Part shown: one piece after another, positions 43,279 through 52,530 of the stretch
How positions within the stretch are numbered: position 1 is the stretch's first letter
Layout of the letters: the number at the start of each line of letters is the position of its first letter
Assembly: GCA_947038565.1 (NCBI GenBank)
Contig: CAMQWP010000002.1
Coordinates: 186,001-250,000, forward strand
Reading direction: 5' to 3'
DNA length: 64,000 bases
Source of the DNA: an uncultured Clostridia bacterium
GTDB taxonomy: Bacteria; Bacillota; Clostridia; Christensenellales; UBA3700
Notes under the pieces: model-generated
The model's database searches: none
What the model saw: the letters and a program-made list of their open reading frames with translations, nothing else
What the model was told of the DNA's origin: nothing
Position numbers and translations under genes: made by a program

Positions 43279-45768
43279 TTACTCAGCTTCAGTAGTCTCT
43301 ACAACTTCTTTAACTTTCTTAGCAGCAGTCTTTTTAACTTTAGCAGGAGCCTCAGCGTCGTCAGCTACAACTTCTTTAACTTTCTTAGCAGCAGTTTTCT
43401 TAACTTTAGCAGGAGCTTCAGCATCGTCAGCTACAACTTCTTTAACTTTCTTAACAGCAGTCTTTTTTACTTTAACAGGAGCTTCAACTACAGGAGTTTC
43501 AACAACTACTTCAGCAACTTCTTCTACAGCTGGAGCGAAATCAAAGTTAAGACCCTTGAATAAGTCAGCCATAGTAGCACCAGTACTCTCTGATGTCCAA
43601 GACTTAGACTCTTCGTCTCTGATATCCATTTTCTTAGCAGAACGCTTTCTAGGAGCAGAAGGGATATTCTCAAATCTCTTAGCATTAGCTTTAGCACGTC
43701 TTTCGTTATTAGCTTGAACGTCCTCAGAAGTGATCTCAACCTCAGCTCTAACGCCACCCTCTGGTACAGGAAGTAAAGCCTTCACTGAAAGAGTAATTTT
43801 GTTGCCATCAAACTTGATAACTTTAGCTTCGATTTCTTGACCAGCAGTGAAAGCCTCGCTAGCATCTTTAATATAGCTGTAGCTAATCTCTGATACTGGA
43901 ACTAAACCATCAACACCTCTATCGATAGAAACAAATGCGCCGTAAGGGAAAATTCTCTCAACTTTACCCATAACAACAGTACCAACTGGGTACTTATCCA
44001 TAGCTTCTTCATAAGGTTTTTTCTGTAACTGCTTGTAACCTAGAGAAACTTTACCAGTCTCGCGGTCAGCATTCAAGATAAGGAAATCATAATATTTGTT
44101 AAGCTCAAGAACCTCACCAGGCTCATTAACTTTTACCCAGCTCAAATCACTAATATGAGCAAGACAGTCATTCTGATTAACGCTAACGAAAGCACCAAAA
44201 GCTGTAAATCTCTTAACCTTACCGCTAACGATAGTGTCAGGAATCATAGTAGCCCAGAAAGCCTCTTCACGAGCGTTCTTCTCTTCCTCTAAAATAGCAC
44301 TATGAGAAGCAACTATCTTACGGCTGTTAGACTTAACAGAATCATCTCTTTTTGCGTCAATTTTACGAACTAAAAGGTCTTTGCCAACATACTTCTCTGG
44401 GTTTTTCTCAAAACCAAGACGAATCTGTGACTGAGGAACGAATACAGTGTATACAGAACCTAATTTACCAAGTAGACCACCCTTAACAGCTTTATCTATC
44501 TTAATAGTGAAATCACCACCATTAATAATCTCTTCATATTTCTTAATGTCAATTTCTCTTTGAAGAATGCTCTTTCTGCTCATTGCGATGTTAACATCTT
44601 TTGAGCTTTTCTTAGCGATAAATTCAGCTTCGAACTTCTGACCAGAAACATAATTTGAAGGGACATAATCCGCCTCATCAAGTTCTACCTCAGATGCGTC
44701 GATATGAGCATCAGTTTTACCAGCATAGTTAACATTAATACCAGCAGCAGTAGCATTGATTACAGTAACTATAACTCTTTTGCCCTCTTTTGGTTTAACT
44801 TGCTTTTCTTCTTGCTCCATAGCGGCTAAGAATTCATTCATTCCACCCATGTTTGTCTCGGCAACAGCTACCACTGCGTCCATGTTTACTTCATTGTTTG
44901 CTGATACTTCAGCAACTGCCTCATTAAGCAATTCATTGCTATTTACTTGAGTTTCGCTCATTGTTTTTACTACCTCCATAATCAACTCGTAGGGAGTTGA
45001 CGCTCCGGCTGTTATTCCCAGCCTACTAATTTTATTTGCATCTAAAGATAATTCATCGATTGATGATATCAAGAAACTACTTGCGCAATGCTCTTTTGCT
45101 AGATCGAATAATTTCAAAGTATTGCTACTATGTTTTCCACCGATAACCAAAATCGTATCACAAGACGTTGCAAGAGAAATCACTTCACGTTGTCTATCTC
45201 TAGTAGTATAACAAATAGTCTCGAAAATTTCAACCGTTTTGCACTTGTTTTTTATAATATTTTTAATATTTTCATATTTATCTATTGAAAATGTAGTTTG
45301 TGAGACCAAAACGCAATCCAAATCGTCTAATTGCAAGCCTTCCGCCTCGCTAGCTGAAGAAACGACAATCACATTGCCACTACACCAACCCTCTATACCG
45401 ACCACCTCTGCGTGAGTTTTTACACCAGTAATGATGATAGTTTTGCCATTATCCGACGCCTTCTTGACTATTTCATGAATGCGACTGACAAAAGGACAAG
45501 TAGCATCGATGTATTCAATTTGCCTTGAATCGAGCTCGGAATAGACACTTTCACCTACACCATGCGAGCGTATCACGACTGATCCGGAGGTATATTCGTC
45601 AAGGCTTTCAATAGGGAATATCCCTTTTTCCTTAAGCTCATTTACCACTTGGTCATTGTGAATAATCTCTCCTAGAGTGACTATTTTACCACTAGCACCT
45701 AGAGTCATCTTGACAGCATTATCTACGCCAAAACAAAACCCTGCACTCTTTGCAACGATTATCTCCAT
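43279..45768 (-). CDS. ispH: IspH (HMBPP reductase) fused to ribosomal protein S1 domains
   Basis: 829 residues. Residues 1-280 are IspH, the [4Fe-4S] enzyme for the last MEP-pathway step: Cys in SAGFCFGVDNA, DATCPFV and FETICYTT, with the substrate TxxxE region. After a linker, four S1 RNA-binding folds follow (about 310-680); the third and fourth (GKVKRFTAFGAFVSV, GKVERIFPYGAFVSI) are most typical. The C-terminal tail has three tandem units based on APAKVKKTAAKKVKEVVADD, a basic, histone-like repeat. The fusion is known in Clostridia. The start at 45768 overlaps the plsC stop (TGATG). Confidence 0.93.
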   Translation of the reverse strand: MEIIVAKSAGFCFGVDNAVKMTLGASGKIVTLGEIIHNDQVVNELKEKGIFPIESLDEYTSGSVVIRSHGVGESVYSELDSRQIEYIDATCPFVSRIHEIVKKASDNGKTIIITGVKTHAEVVGIEGWCSGNVIVVSSASEAEGLQLDDLDCVLVSQTTFSIDKYENIKNIIKNKCKTVEIFETICYTTRDRQREVISLATSCDTILVIGGKHSSNTLKLFDLAKEHCASSFLISSIDELSLDANKISRLGITAGASTPYELIMEVVKTMSETQVNSNELLNEAVAEVSANNEVNMDAVVAVAETNMGGMNEFLAAMEQEEKQVKPKEGKRVIVTVINATAAGINVNYAGKTDAHIDASEVELDEADYVPSNYVSGQKFEAEFIAKKSSKDVNIAMSRKSILQREIDIKKYEEIINGGDFTIKIDKAVKGGLLGKLGSVYTVFVPQSQIRLGFEKNPEKYVGKDLLVRKIDAKRDDSVKSNSRKIVASHSAILEEEKNAREEAFWATMIPDTIVSGKVKRFTAFGAFVSVNQNDCLAHISDLSWVKVNEPGEVLELNKYYDFLILNADRETGKVSLGYKQLQKKPYEEAMDKYPVGTVVMGKVERIFPYGAFVSIDRGVDGLVPVSEISYSYIKDASEAFTAGQEIEAKVIKFDGNKITLSVKALLPVPEGGVRAEVEITSEDVQANNERRAKANAKRFENIPSAPRKRSAKKMDIRDEESKSWTSESTGATMADLFKGLNFDFAPAVEEVAEVVVETPVVEAPVKVKKTAVKKVKEVVADDAEAPAKVKKTAAKKVKEVVADDAEAPAKVKKTAAKKVKEVVETTEAE

Positions 45769-46541
45769 CACTCCACCTCAATGGTGCTTTGAGTATCATC
45801 AGTTATCACTTCGAACTTGCCTTTTCGACTATCTTTCTTCGCTGATCTCGAGCGTTTTCTAGATAATTTATCCGCTTTCTTCATAGCTTTCAAATCCGCT
45901 TTCTCTTGCTTCATTACTTGCTTTAATTTATCTTTATTCTCGACTATTTGATCCATTTTGAACCTGAGTTTTTCCATCTCAAGCCTAACGAGATCAGTAG
46001 CTTCATCGCGTACATCACTAGTCTTTAAACCGTAATACATAGACAAATCTATCTTATCACCGATGATAAGATAAGTACGCCTAAAAAACCTAACTGGTCT
46101 ATAAAACATCATAGGGCAAATAGGTGCTTTGCACTTGATAGCAAATACTACAGGCCCGTCTTTGAACTCGCCCATTACCTTGTCGCCTGATTTATTTCTA
46201 GTACCCTCAGGGAAAATCACTAAAGGCTTATCACTTTTAAGTGCTGTCATGCAAGACTTAATAGCACGCATGTCGACAGTTTCTCTTTTGACAGGAATAC
46301 CGCCCATATACGTTAAAAATTTATTACCAACATAGCCCTGCATTGCTTCCTCTTTGATAAGAAACTTAGCCCTTCCCTTGAATAAATCGGTAATAAAGTG
46401 CAAGCTATCAAAGACAGAATAGTGATTACAAACGTAAACGCCTTTGCCCTCTGAGAACTTTTGTCTATCAATGATACGCACTGGCCATAAAAATCTAATA
46501 CATGGCGTAAATGTTTTTATAATCTTAGTATAATTACTCAT
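45768..46541 (-). CDS. plsC: 1-acyl-sn-glycerol-3-phosphate acyltransferase
   Basis: Makes phosphatidic acid from lysophosphatidic acid at the membrane. The catalytic H-x4-D box is NHYSVFD, followed by KEEAMQGYVGNKFLTYMGGIPVKRET and FPEGTRNKSGD. The C-terminal ~60 residues are Lys/Arg-rich and beyond the usual domain. 257 residues from the ATG behind AAGGAG. It lies one base or so from cmk and overlaps ispH: the usual clostridial cmk-plsC-ispH-rpsA order. Confidence 0.92.
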   Translation of the reverse strand: MSNYTKIIKTFTPCIRFLWPVRIIDRQKFSEGKGVYVCNHYSVFDSLHFITDLFKGRAKFLIKEEAMQGYVGNKFLTYMGGIPVKRETVDMRAIKSCMTALKSDKPLVIFPEGTRNKSGDKVMGEFKDGPVVFAIKCKAPICPMMFYRPVRFFRRTYLIIGDKIDLSMYYGLKTSDVRDEATDLVRLEMEKLRFKMDQIVENKDKLKQVMKQEKADLKAMKKADKLSRKRSRSAKKDSRKGKFEVITDDTQSTIEVE

Positions 46542-46544
46542 CAA

Positions 46545-47201
46545 TTACTCCTTGATGTATTTAATAATTTCAGCGATAGCCTCATCTATAGACATAAAAG
46601 TAGAATCTATAAACACACTATCAGCCGTCTGCGTAAGCGGAGCGAAAGCTCTATGAGAATCGTTGTAATCTCGCTCGTTAATATCAGCGAGAATAGTATC
46701 ATAACCTACTTCTTGACCCTTTGCTGTAAGCTCTTTAAATCTTCTCGACGCTCTCTCTTCTGCCTTAGCAGTAAGGAAGAATTTATATTTTGCATTCGGA
46801 AGTACGTAGCTTGTGATATCACGACCATCTAGAACCATGTCTTCGGTGTCGGCTATTTTTCTCTGCATAGCGACTAACTTGATCCTAACAGCAGGGATTG
46901 AGCTGACGTCTGAAGCAGCTTTCGAAATATGATGTTCACGAATAGCGACAGACACGTCTTCTCCGTCAAGGAATATACTCTGCACTCCGTCTATGTATGC
47001 GACCTTTATATCAGTATTATCTAAAAAAGATTGGATTCCGTCCGCGTCTAAAGTATCAAAACCAAGCCTAACAGCTTTTAGTCCGATAGCACGATACATA
47101 GCACCTGTATCAAGATAAATTATACCTAATCTCTTAGCTAGTTCTTTTGCAATAGTGCTTTTTCCTGCACCTGATGGTCCATCAATAGCGATATTTATCA
47201 T
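46545..47201 (-). CDS. cmk: Cytidylate kinase
   Basis: Phosphorylates CMP and dCMP. 218 residues with the P-loop IDGPSGAGKSTIAKELAKRLG, the NMP-binding YLDTGAMYRAIGL, DGRDITSYVLPNAKYKFFLTA and RDYNDSHRAFAPLTQ. GAGGTG precedes the ATG. First gene of the operon with plsC and ispH-rpsA. Confidence 0.97.
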   Translation of the reverse strand: MINIAIDGPSGAGKSTIAKELAKRLGIIYLDTGAMYRAIGLKAVRLGFDTLDADGIQSFLDNTDIKVAYIDGVQSIFLDGEDVSVAIREHHISKAASDVSSIPAVRIKLVAMQRKIADTEDMVLDGRDITSYVLPNAKYKFFLTAKAEERASRRFKELTAKGQEVGYDTILADINERDYNDSHRAFAPLTQTADSVFIDSTFMSIDEAIAEIIKYIKE

Positions 47202-47319
47202 TTGTCACCTCTTTAAAACTAATCTTTTAAAAGATTTAATCATCATTAGTCACAATACCTTCGGATAGCCTCAAAGTATTAGTTTGAGCGACTAACAGTA
47301 TTGCGTACCAATTATAATG

Positions 47320-47348
47320 ATTATATTATATTTTAAGAAAAAAAGCAA
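47320..47348 (-). promoter_or_regulatory. cmk operon promoter
   Basis: Minus strand TTGCTT (47343-47348), 17 bases, TATAAT (47320-47325). The -35 box lies in the stem of the upstream terminator, an economical overlap. Confidence 0.6.
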
Positions 47349-47385
47349 CCCTATGCCATATTTTAATGATTATAATGTTGCTTTT
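47338..47385 (-). terminator. Probable terminator of the flavoprotein gene
   Basis: A 9-bp stem AAAAGCAAC/GTTGCTTTT with a 27-base loop leads into a T-run on the minus strand. The long loop makes it weaker than others here. Confidence 0.6.
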
Positions 47386-47421
47386 CCTTACATTTTCCAA
47401 ATTTTACTTACTCAACCAAAA

Positions 47422-48636
47422 CTAATTATGTCCGCCCGCTAAATAACCTGTAGATAACGCTATCTGGATATTGAATCCGCCCGTAACAGCGTCCACGTCT
47501 ATTACCTCACCGCAAAAATGCAAGCCTGATACTAACTTAGACTGCATGTCGCGTGGTGATATCTGACGAGTATCCACACCGCCAGCAGTGACTATAGCAC
47601 TAGCAACGCCACATAAATCTTTTATCTCATATGTTAAATTTTTAATAGCGTGTACGAATTTAATACGTTCTTCGCGAGTAATTTGATGTACTTTTTTATA
47701 CTGATCAATGCCTGACTTTTGGATAATGATAGGAATAAGTGCTTTTACAGTAATATCACCTATCGCATTCCTAAACTCCTTATTGACATTCGCATCAAAA
47801 TCACGTAGCAGTCTCGCCCCAAGAGTTTCCTCACTAAGGCTCGGCTTCAAGTCAATTATCATATTTAGCTTGCCTTGCAATTTATTAATCTTGCTAGACA
47901 ATGATAGTATGATAGGCCCTGATACGCCCGTATGTGTAAATAACATCTCGCCGAACTCGCTCGCAAGTACTTTTCCGTCACGCATTACTGTCGCGGAAAC
48001 ATTCTTCAGTGATAGCCCTGCTAACTCTGATACGCTCTCGTCTTTAAAGTTTACACCTACTAATGCTGGTAGTATCGGTGTAATATTATGTCCAAGACGT
48101 CTTGCGAACTCATAGCCATCACCAGTCGAGCCAGTCGCAGGGTATGATTTACCACCAGTCGCAATGATTACTTTTTCACAATCAAAAGTTTTACCGTTTG
48201 CCTTAACTCCAGTGATCTTGCCATCTTCAGTAAGGATATTATCCACCCTCGCACCGACCATCACACGTACACCGTTATCAAATAGCATATCCTCGAACAT
48301 TCTGATGACATCATTTGCCTTGTCCGACTCAGGGAATACCCTTCCGCCTCGCTCGACTTTTATCTTCAGCCTATTCTCTCGGCATAAATTCATAGTATCG
48401 GCAGTGCTGAACTTAGATATAGCACTCATTAAAAACTTAGGATTAGTCACAACGCTAGCTATAAACTCACGATTATCACAATCATTAGTTATGTTACATC
48501 TGCCTTTGCCCGTGATATATAACTTCTTGCCAAGTTTGTCATTCCTTTCTAAAAGAATAACTTCATCACCAAGTTTAGCAGCAGTTATCGCAGCCATCAT
48601 GCCCGCAGGACCTGCACCTATTACTATTACTTTCAT
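47422..48636 (-). CDS. BaiN/HI0933-family NAD(P)/FAD oxidoreductase
   Basis: 404 residues. The FAD-binding VIGAGPAGMMAAITAAKLG opens the protein; GKGRCNITNDC, ATGGKSYPATGSTGDGYEFARRLGH and the C-terminal GGVDTRQISPRDMQSKLVSGLHFCGEVIDVDAVTGGFNIQIA are hallmarks of the family. Its natural reaction is poorly known; BaiN is tied to bile-acid reduction, but the family is far broader. It often sits before cmk in Clostridia, as here. Confidence 0.93.
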   Translation of the reverse strand: MKVIVIGAGPAGMMAAITAAKLGDEVILLERNDKLGKKLYITGKGRCNITNDCDNREFIASVVTNPKFLMSAISKFSTADTMNLCRENRLKIKVERGGRVFPESDKANDVIRMFEDMLFDNGVRVMVGARVDNILTEDGKITGVKANGKTFDCEKVIIATGGKSYPATGSTGDGYEFARRLGHNITPILPALVGVNFKDESVSELAGLSLKNVSATVMRDGKVLASEFGEMLFTHTGVSGPIILSLSSKINKLQGKLNMIIDLKPSLSEETLGARLLRDFDANVNKEFRNAIGDITVKALIPIIIQKSGIDQYKKVHQITREERIKFVHAIKNLTYEIKDLCGVASAIVTAGGVDTRQISPRDMQSKLVSGLHFCGEVIDVDAVTGGFNIQIALSTGYLAGGHN

Positions 48637-48782
48637 CTCTACCTCTTATGTATCACTCCATACTCCGCACCCGAAGTGCTGAGCTATAGAGTTATAGTAT
48701 TGTATAGTATATAATATAATTATTACGCGTGTTATAATATGTGCGTATTATAATATACATTATACACAATTAAAGCTAAATT

Positions 48783-48809
48783 AGGCGAACTAAAATATTC
48801 TAGTCCGCC
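48783..48809 (-). terminator. Weak terminator-like hairpin after clpX
   Basis: GGCGAACTA/TAGTCCGCC pairs with one position that is U-G in the minus RNA; only a poor T-run follows, so termination would be inefficient. Confidence 0.35.
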
Positions 48810-48822
48810 ATAATTTATATTA

Positions 48823-50106
48823 TTATGCTATTACATCACTTTTATCAACTGACGTATCAGCAACAACTTCTTCGCTAGTCGCTCTTATGATGATAGGAGG
48901 AACGCCTTCACTAACAGTATCGCCATCAATGATGACTTTTGTGATAGTTTTATCAGAAGGTATCTCGAACATCAAATCAAGCAAGCTATTTTCGACTATA
49001 GCCTTTAAGCCTCTTGCACCAGTCTTAAGACCGATAGCTTTCACCGCGATAGCTTTTATAGCCTCACGAGTAAGCTCAAGCTCTACTTTGTCCAAGCTAA
49101 ACATCTTAGAATACTGACGCATTATAGAGTTTCTAGGCTCGACAAGTATCTTCTCTAGTGCATCTTGATCTAGTCCATCAAGACCAACAACGATAGGCAC
49201 ACGACCGACAAACTCAGGGATAAGACCGAACTTTACTAGATCGTTAGGCTGTATCTCTGCTGTGATCTTACCGTAAGCGTCACTTAGTGACTTGATCTCT
49301 GAGCCAAAGCCTAGTGAAGATTTGTCACGACGTTTTTCGATGATCTTATCAAGACCTACGAATGCACCACCGCAAATAAATAATATATTAGTAGTGTCGA
49401 TAGGTATAGTTTCTTGCTGAGGATGTTTTCTTCCGCCCTGAGGAGGAACATTCGCAACGGTAGACTCGATAATCTTTAAAAGTGCTTGCTGAACGCCCTC
49501 ACCTGACACGTCACGAGTGATAGAAACATTTTCGCTTTTTCTAGCGATCTTGTCGATCTCATCAACGTATATAATACCTATTTCCGCTCTCTTGATATCA
49601 AAATCAGCGGCTTGAATAAGTTTCAAAAGGATATTTTCCACGTCCTCACCGACATAACCCGCCTCAGTAAGAGTAGTCGCATCAGCTACTGCAAAAGGCA
49701 CATTAAGTATCTTTGCAAGCGTTTTTGCAAGAAGCGTTTTACCACTACCAGTAGGGCCAAGCATAAGCACATTACTTTTCTCTAATACGACTTCATCGTC
49801 ATCAGAAATCTTAGCATTGCCTATTCTTTTATAGTGATTATACACCGCTACAGATAATACTTTTTTAGCTTGATCTTGACCTACGATATGCTCATCAAGT
49901 TTAGCTTTTATCTCTTGCGGAGTAAGCAAATTGAAGTCGGTATCAGTACTGACTTTCTTCGAATTCAATTTATTTTTAATAATATCATTACACACTTCTA
50001 CGCAGTAGTTACATATAAAGACGCCGTTCGGTGCAGAAATCATCTCTTCCACTTCAGACTCTAACTTACCGCATAGTGAGCATTTACATTCTAAATCTTT
50101 AGCCAT
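48823..50106 (-). CDS. clpX: ATP-dependent Clp protease ATP-binding subunit ClpX
   Basis: An AAA+ unfoldase that feeds substrates to ClpP. 427 residues. The N-terminal zinc finger has CSLCGK and CNYCVEVC; Walker A is [17 protein letters not shown], Walker [14 protein letters not shown], and the sensor and arginine-finger regions follow. The IGF-type ClpP-docking loop reads [10 protein letters not shown]. ClpP is encoded 16 bases upstream. The C-terminus has an extra acidic tail. Confidence 0.98.
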   Translation of the reverse strand: MAKDLECKCSLCGKLESEVEEMISAPNGVFICNYCVEVCNDIIKNKLNSKKVSTDTDFNLLTPQEIKAKLDEHIVGQDQAKKVLSVAVYNHYKRIGNAKISDDDEVVLEKSNVLMLGPTGSGKTLLAKTLAKILNVPFAVADATTLTEAGYVGEDVENILLKLIQAADFDIKRAEIGIIYVDEIDKIARKSENVSITRDVSGEGVQQALLKIIESTVANVPPQGGRKHPQQETIPIDTTNILFICGGAFVGLDKIIEKRRDKSSLGFGSEIKSLSDAYGKITAEIQPNDLVKFGLIPEFVGRVPIVVGLDGLDQDALEKILVEPRNSIMRQYSKMFSLDKVELELTREAIKAIAVKAIGLKTGARGLKAIVENSLLDLMFEIPSDKTITKVIIDGDTVSEGVPPIIIRATSEEVVADTSVDKSDVIA

Positions 50107-50121
50107 TATATCTCCTAATAA

Positions 50122-50706
50122 TTAAGCACGTTTCTCGAATATTTGGTCAATAAGTCCATACTCAAGAGCCTCTTCTGCACTCATAAAGTTATCTCTATCA
50201 GTGTCTTTCGCTATCATTTCTACAGATTTGCCAGTATTTTTAGCAAGTATTCTGTTAAGTCTATCACGAGTCTTAAGTATATTCTCCGCATGAATTGCGA
50301 TATCACTAGCCTGACCACGTGCACCGCCTAAAGGCTGATGGATCATTACTTCAGAGTTAGGAAGAGAATATCTCTTGCCCTTAGCGCCACTACAAAGTAG
50401 GAAAGCACCCATTGACGCTGCAAGACCAATACAAATAGTACTGATATCACACTTAACGTAATTCATAGTATCAAAGATAGCCATACCAGCAGTAACGCTA
50501 CCGCCTGGGCTATTGATATATATAGAAATATCCTTTTCAGAATCTTTTCCCTCAAGGAAAATCAATTGAGCAACCACAATATCTGCAGTAGTGTCATTGA
50601 TCTCGCCAGTAATAAAAATAATCCTGTCCTCTAAAAGCCTAGAGTAAATATCATAAGACCTCTCTCCGCGTCCGTTCTGTTCGACAACCATAGGTACTAA
50701 ATTCAT
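50122..50706 (-). CDS. clpP: ATP-dependent Clp protease proteolytic subunit
   Basis: 194 residues with the serine protease triad: Ser in [11 protein letters not shown], His in [20 protein letters not shown], Asp in [23 protein letters not shown] precedes the ATG. Co-transcribed with clpX, with trigger factor further upstream, the common tig-clpP-clpX order. Confidence 0.98.
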   Translation of the reverse strand: MNLVPMVVEQNGRGERSYDIYSRLLEDRIIFITGEINDTTADIVVAQLIFLEGKDSEKDISIYINSPGGSVTAGMAIFDTMNYVKCDISTICIGLAASMGAFLLCSGAKGKRYSLPNSEVMIHQPLGGARGQASDIAIHAENILKTRDRLNRILAKNTGKSVEMIAKDTDRDNFMSAEEALEYGLIDQIFEKRA

Positions 50707-50777
50707 AATAAAACCTCCAAATTAACAACGATTAGTATATAAATACGCACAAAAAACTATAAAAACACGCATAAATT

Positions 50778-50818
50778 GATATAGTTACCCAACGAAAATT
50801 ACGCAGGATAACTATATC
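50778..50818. other. 10-bp perfect inverted repeat between tig and clpP
   Basis: GATATAGTTA/TAACTATATC with a 21-base loop, in the 280-base gap. No T-run follows, and the CtsR and CIRCE consensus sites are not matched. It could be a weak terminator of tig or an operator of clpP. Confidence 0.45.
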
Positions 50819-50986
50819 TTTAGTGTATTTAAAATAAATAAGTGCTACATTAAAATATTATAACCAATACCTGCAAGAATAATCATGCGACCAGTCAATA
50901 TTTTAAAGCGATACTACACTCTTAGTCTAGCCGAGCATAAAACACTCGAACACCAAGCATATAGCGACAATTAAGCTAATATAAAA

Positions 50987-52273
50987 TTATTTAGCTACAT
51001 TACTATCCAAAAGGAAAGCAATAAGTTTGTCAGTTACGATTTGATTCTCGATATACATAGCCTGTTGAGGGTGCATAGTTGACTTGAACTCCTCTACATC
51101 TTTGCTTGCGCCCTTAGCGAAATCAGCTATTTTAGCATTGATCTCATCTTCAGTAGCAGACATCTTTTCAGCAATGATGATAGCTTCCATAACTAGACGA
51201 ACTTTAACCTGCTTATCAGCTGTCTCGTTATATTTAACTTTCAACTCGTCACGAGAAGAGTTAGTGTATTTGTAGTAATCATCAGCTTTCATGCCTTGAG
51301 AAGTAAGTCTGTACTCAAACTCTTCGATCATGTCAGCTACTTGAGACTCGATCATAGCGTCAGGAATAGAAACTTCTGTAGCGTCAGCGATAGCGTCGAT
51401 TACTTTATTCTCCATCTCACGGACAGATTTCTCAGTTGCAGTCTTCTCAAGTCTATTTAAGATATCCATCTTGTACTCAGCAAGAGTATCAAACTCACTT
51501 ACGTCTTTAGCGAACTCGTCGTTTAGCTCTGGAAGAGACTTAGACTTGATCTCGTGTAGTTTGATAGCAAAAACAGCGTCTTTACCAGCAAGATTATCAG
51601 CACCGTACTCAGCAGGGAAAGTAACAGTTACGTTCTTCTCCTCACCGATAGATACGCCCTCAACCTGCTCTTCAAAGCCAGGAATGAACATACCAGAACC
51701 AAGCTCTAGGCTCTGCTTTTCAGCAGTACCGCCCTCGAACTTAACGCCATCAACGCTACCAGAGAAATCAAGGATAACAGTATCACCCTTCATTGCTGGA
51801 CGACCTTCAATAGCCTCCCAAGCACCAGCTTTCTCTAAAGCAGTGTTAACCTCAGCGTCAACGTCTTCTTTAGTGATCTTAACAGCGTCTTGCTTTAAGT
51901 TAAGACCAGTGTATTTAGCGACAGTAAACTCAGGCTTAACAGTAACAACACAGCTAAGTTTAAGATCAGTATCAGATATCGCAACGATATCGAAATCAGG
52001 CTGAGCAACTGGCATAAGCTCAGTTTCAGCGTCTAAAAGCTGTCTATATATTGTAGGTAAGATGATGTCAAGAGCGTCCTCAAAGAATACGCCAACGCCA
52101 TACATATTAGTAATAACTTTCATAGGCACTTTGCCCTTACGGAAGCCTTCGATAGAGAACTTGCTCTTAGTCTTGTTATAAGCCTCTAAGATAGCCTGTT
52201 TCCAATCATCAGCTGGAACATCGATAATGTACTTAATTTCACTATTTTCTAAAATCTCTTTATTGTAATTCAT
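50987..52273 (-). CDS. tig: Trigger factor (ribosome-associated chaperone, PPIase)
   Basis: 428 residues. The N-terminal ribosome-binding domain contains the signature as GFRKGKVPMKVI (GFRxGxxP). The central FKBP-type domain reads GDTVILDFSGSVDGVKFEGGTAE...GSGMFIPGFEEQVEG, followed by the helical C-terminal arm domain. AGGAG precedes the ATG and it has its own promoter. Confidence 0.97.
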   Translation of the reverse strand: MNYNKEILENSEIKYIIDVPADDWKQAILEAYNKTKSKFSIEGFRKGKVPMKVITNMYGVGVFFEDALDIILPTIYRQLLDAETELMPVAQPDFDIVAISDTDLKLSCVVTVKPEFTVAKYTGLNLKQDAVKITKEDVDAEVNTALEKAGAWEAIEGRPAMKGDTVILDFSGSVDGVKFEGGTAEKQSLELGSGMFIPGFEEQVEGVSIGEEKNVTVTFPAEYGADNLAGKDAVFAIKLHEIKSKSLPELNDEFAKDVSEFDTLAEYKMDILNRLEKTATEKSVREMENKVIDAIADATEVSIPDAMIESQVADMIEEFEYRLTSQGMKADDYYKYTNSSRDELKVKYNETADKQVKVRLVMEAIIIAEKMSATEDEINAKIADFAKGASKDVEEFKSTMHPQQAMYIENQIVTDKLIAFLLDSNVAK

Positions 52274-52336
52274 AATATACTCCTACACTTGATAAATTCA
52301 AATTATAAGTACTAAAATGTACTTGATACTTTCAAT

Positions 52337-52365
52337 ATAATATCACAACTTGAGACAAAATGCAA
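52337..52365 (-). promoter_or_regulatory. tig promoter
   Basis: Minus strand TTGCAT (52360-52365), 17 bases, TATTAT (52337-52342) with TGn. Divergent from the rqcH promoter. Confidence 0.7.
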
Positions 52366-52404
52366 TGATTTCCGCAATAATTAGTAATGTTTTTACAAAT
52401 TTAA

Positions 52405-52433
52405 TTGATAAAAAGCAAAAAGTATAGTATACT
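52405..52433 (+). promoter_or_regulatory. rqcH promoter
   Basis: TTGATA (52405-52410), 17 bases, TATACT (52428-52433). Confidence 0.65.
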
Positions 52434-52530
52434 ACTGGTAATAAAGCCGAGTAATTATGACATAAAATGATGTAAATGATTAAAAATACACGCAAGAGGT
52501 ATAATTACGGAGTAGAAAAGGAGAAACCAT

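Noticed and set aside
50778..50818. CtsR or CIRCE heat-shock operator before clpP
   Set aside because: The inverted repeat GATATAGTTA/TAACTATATC matches neither consensus.
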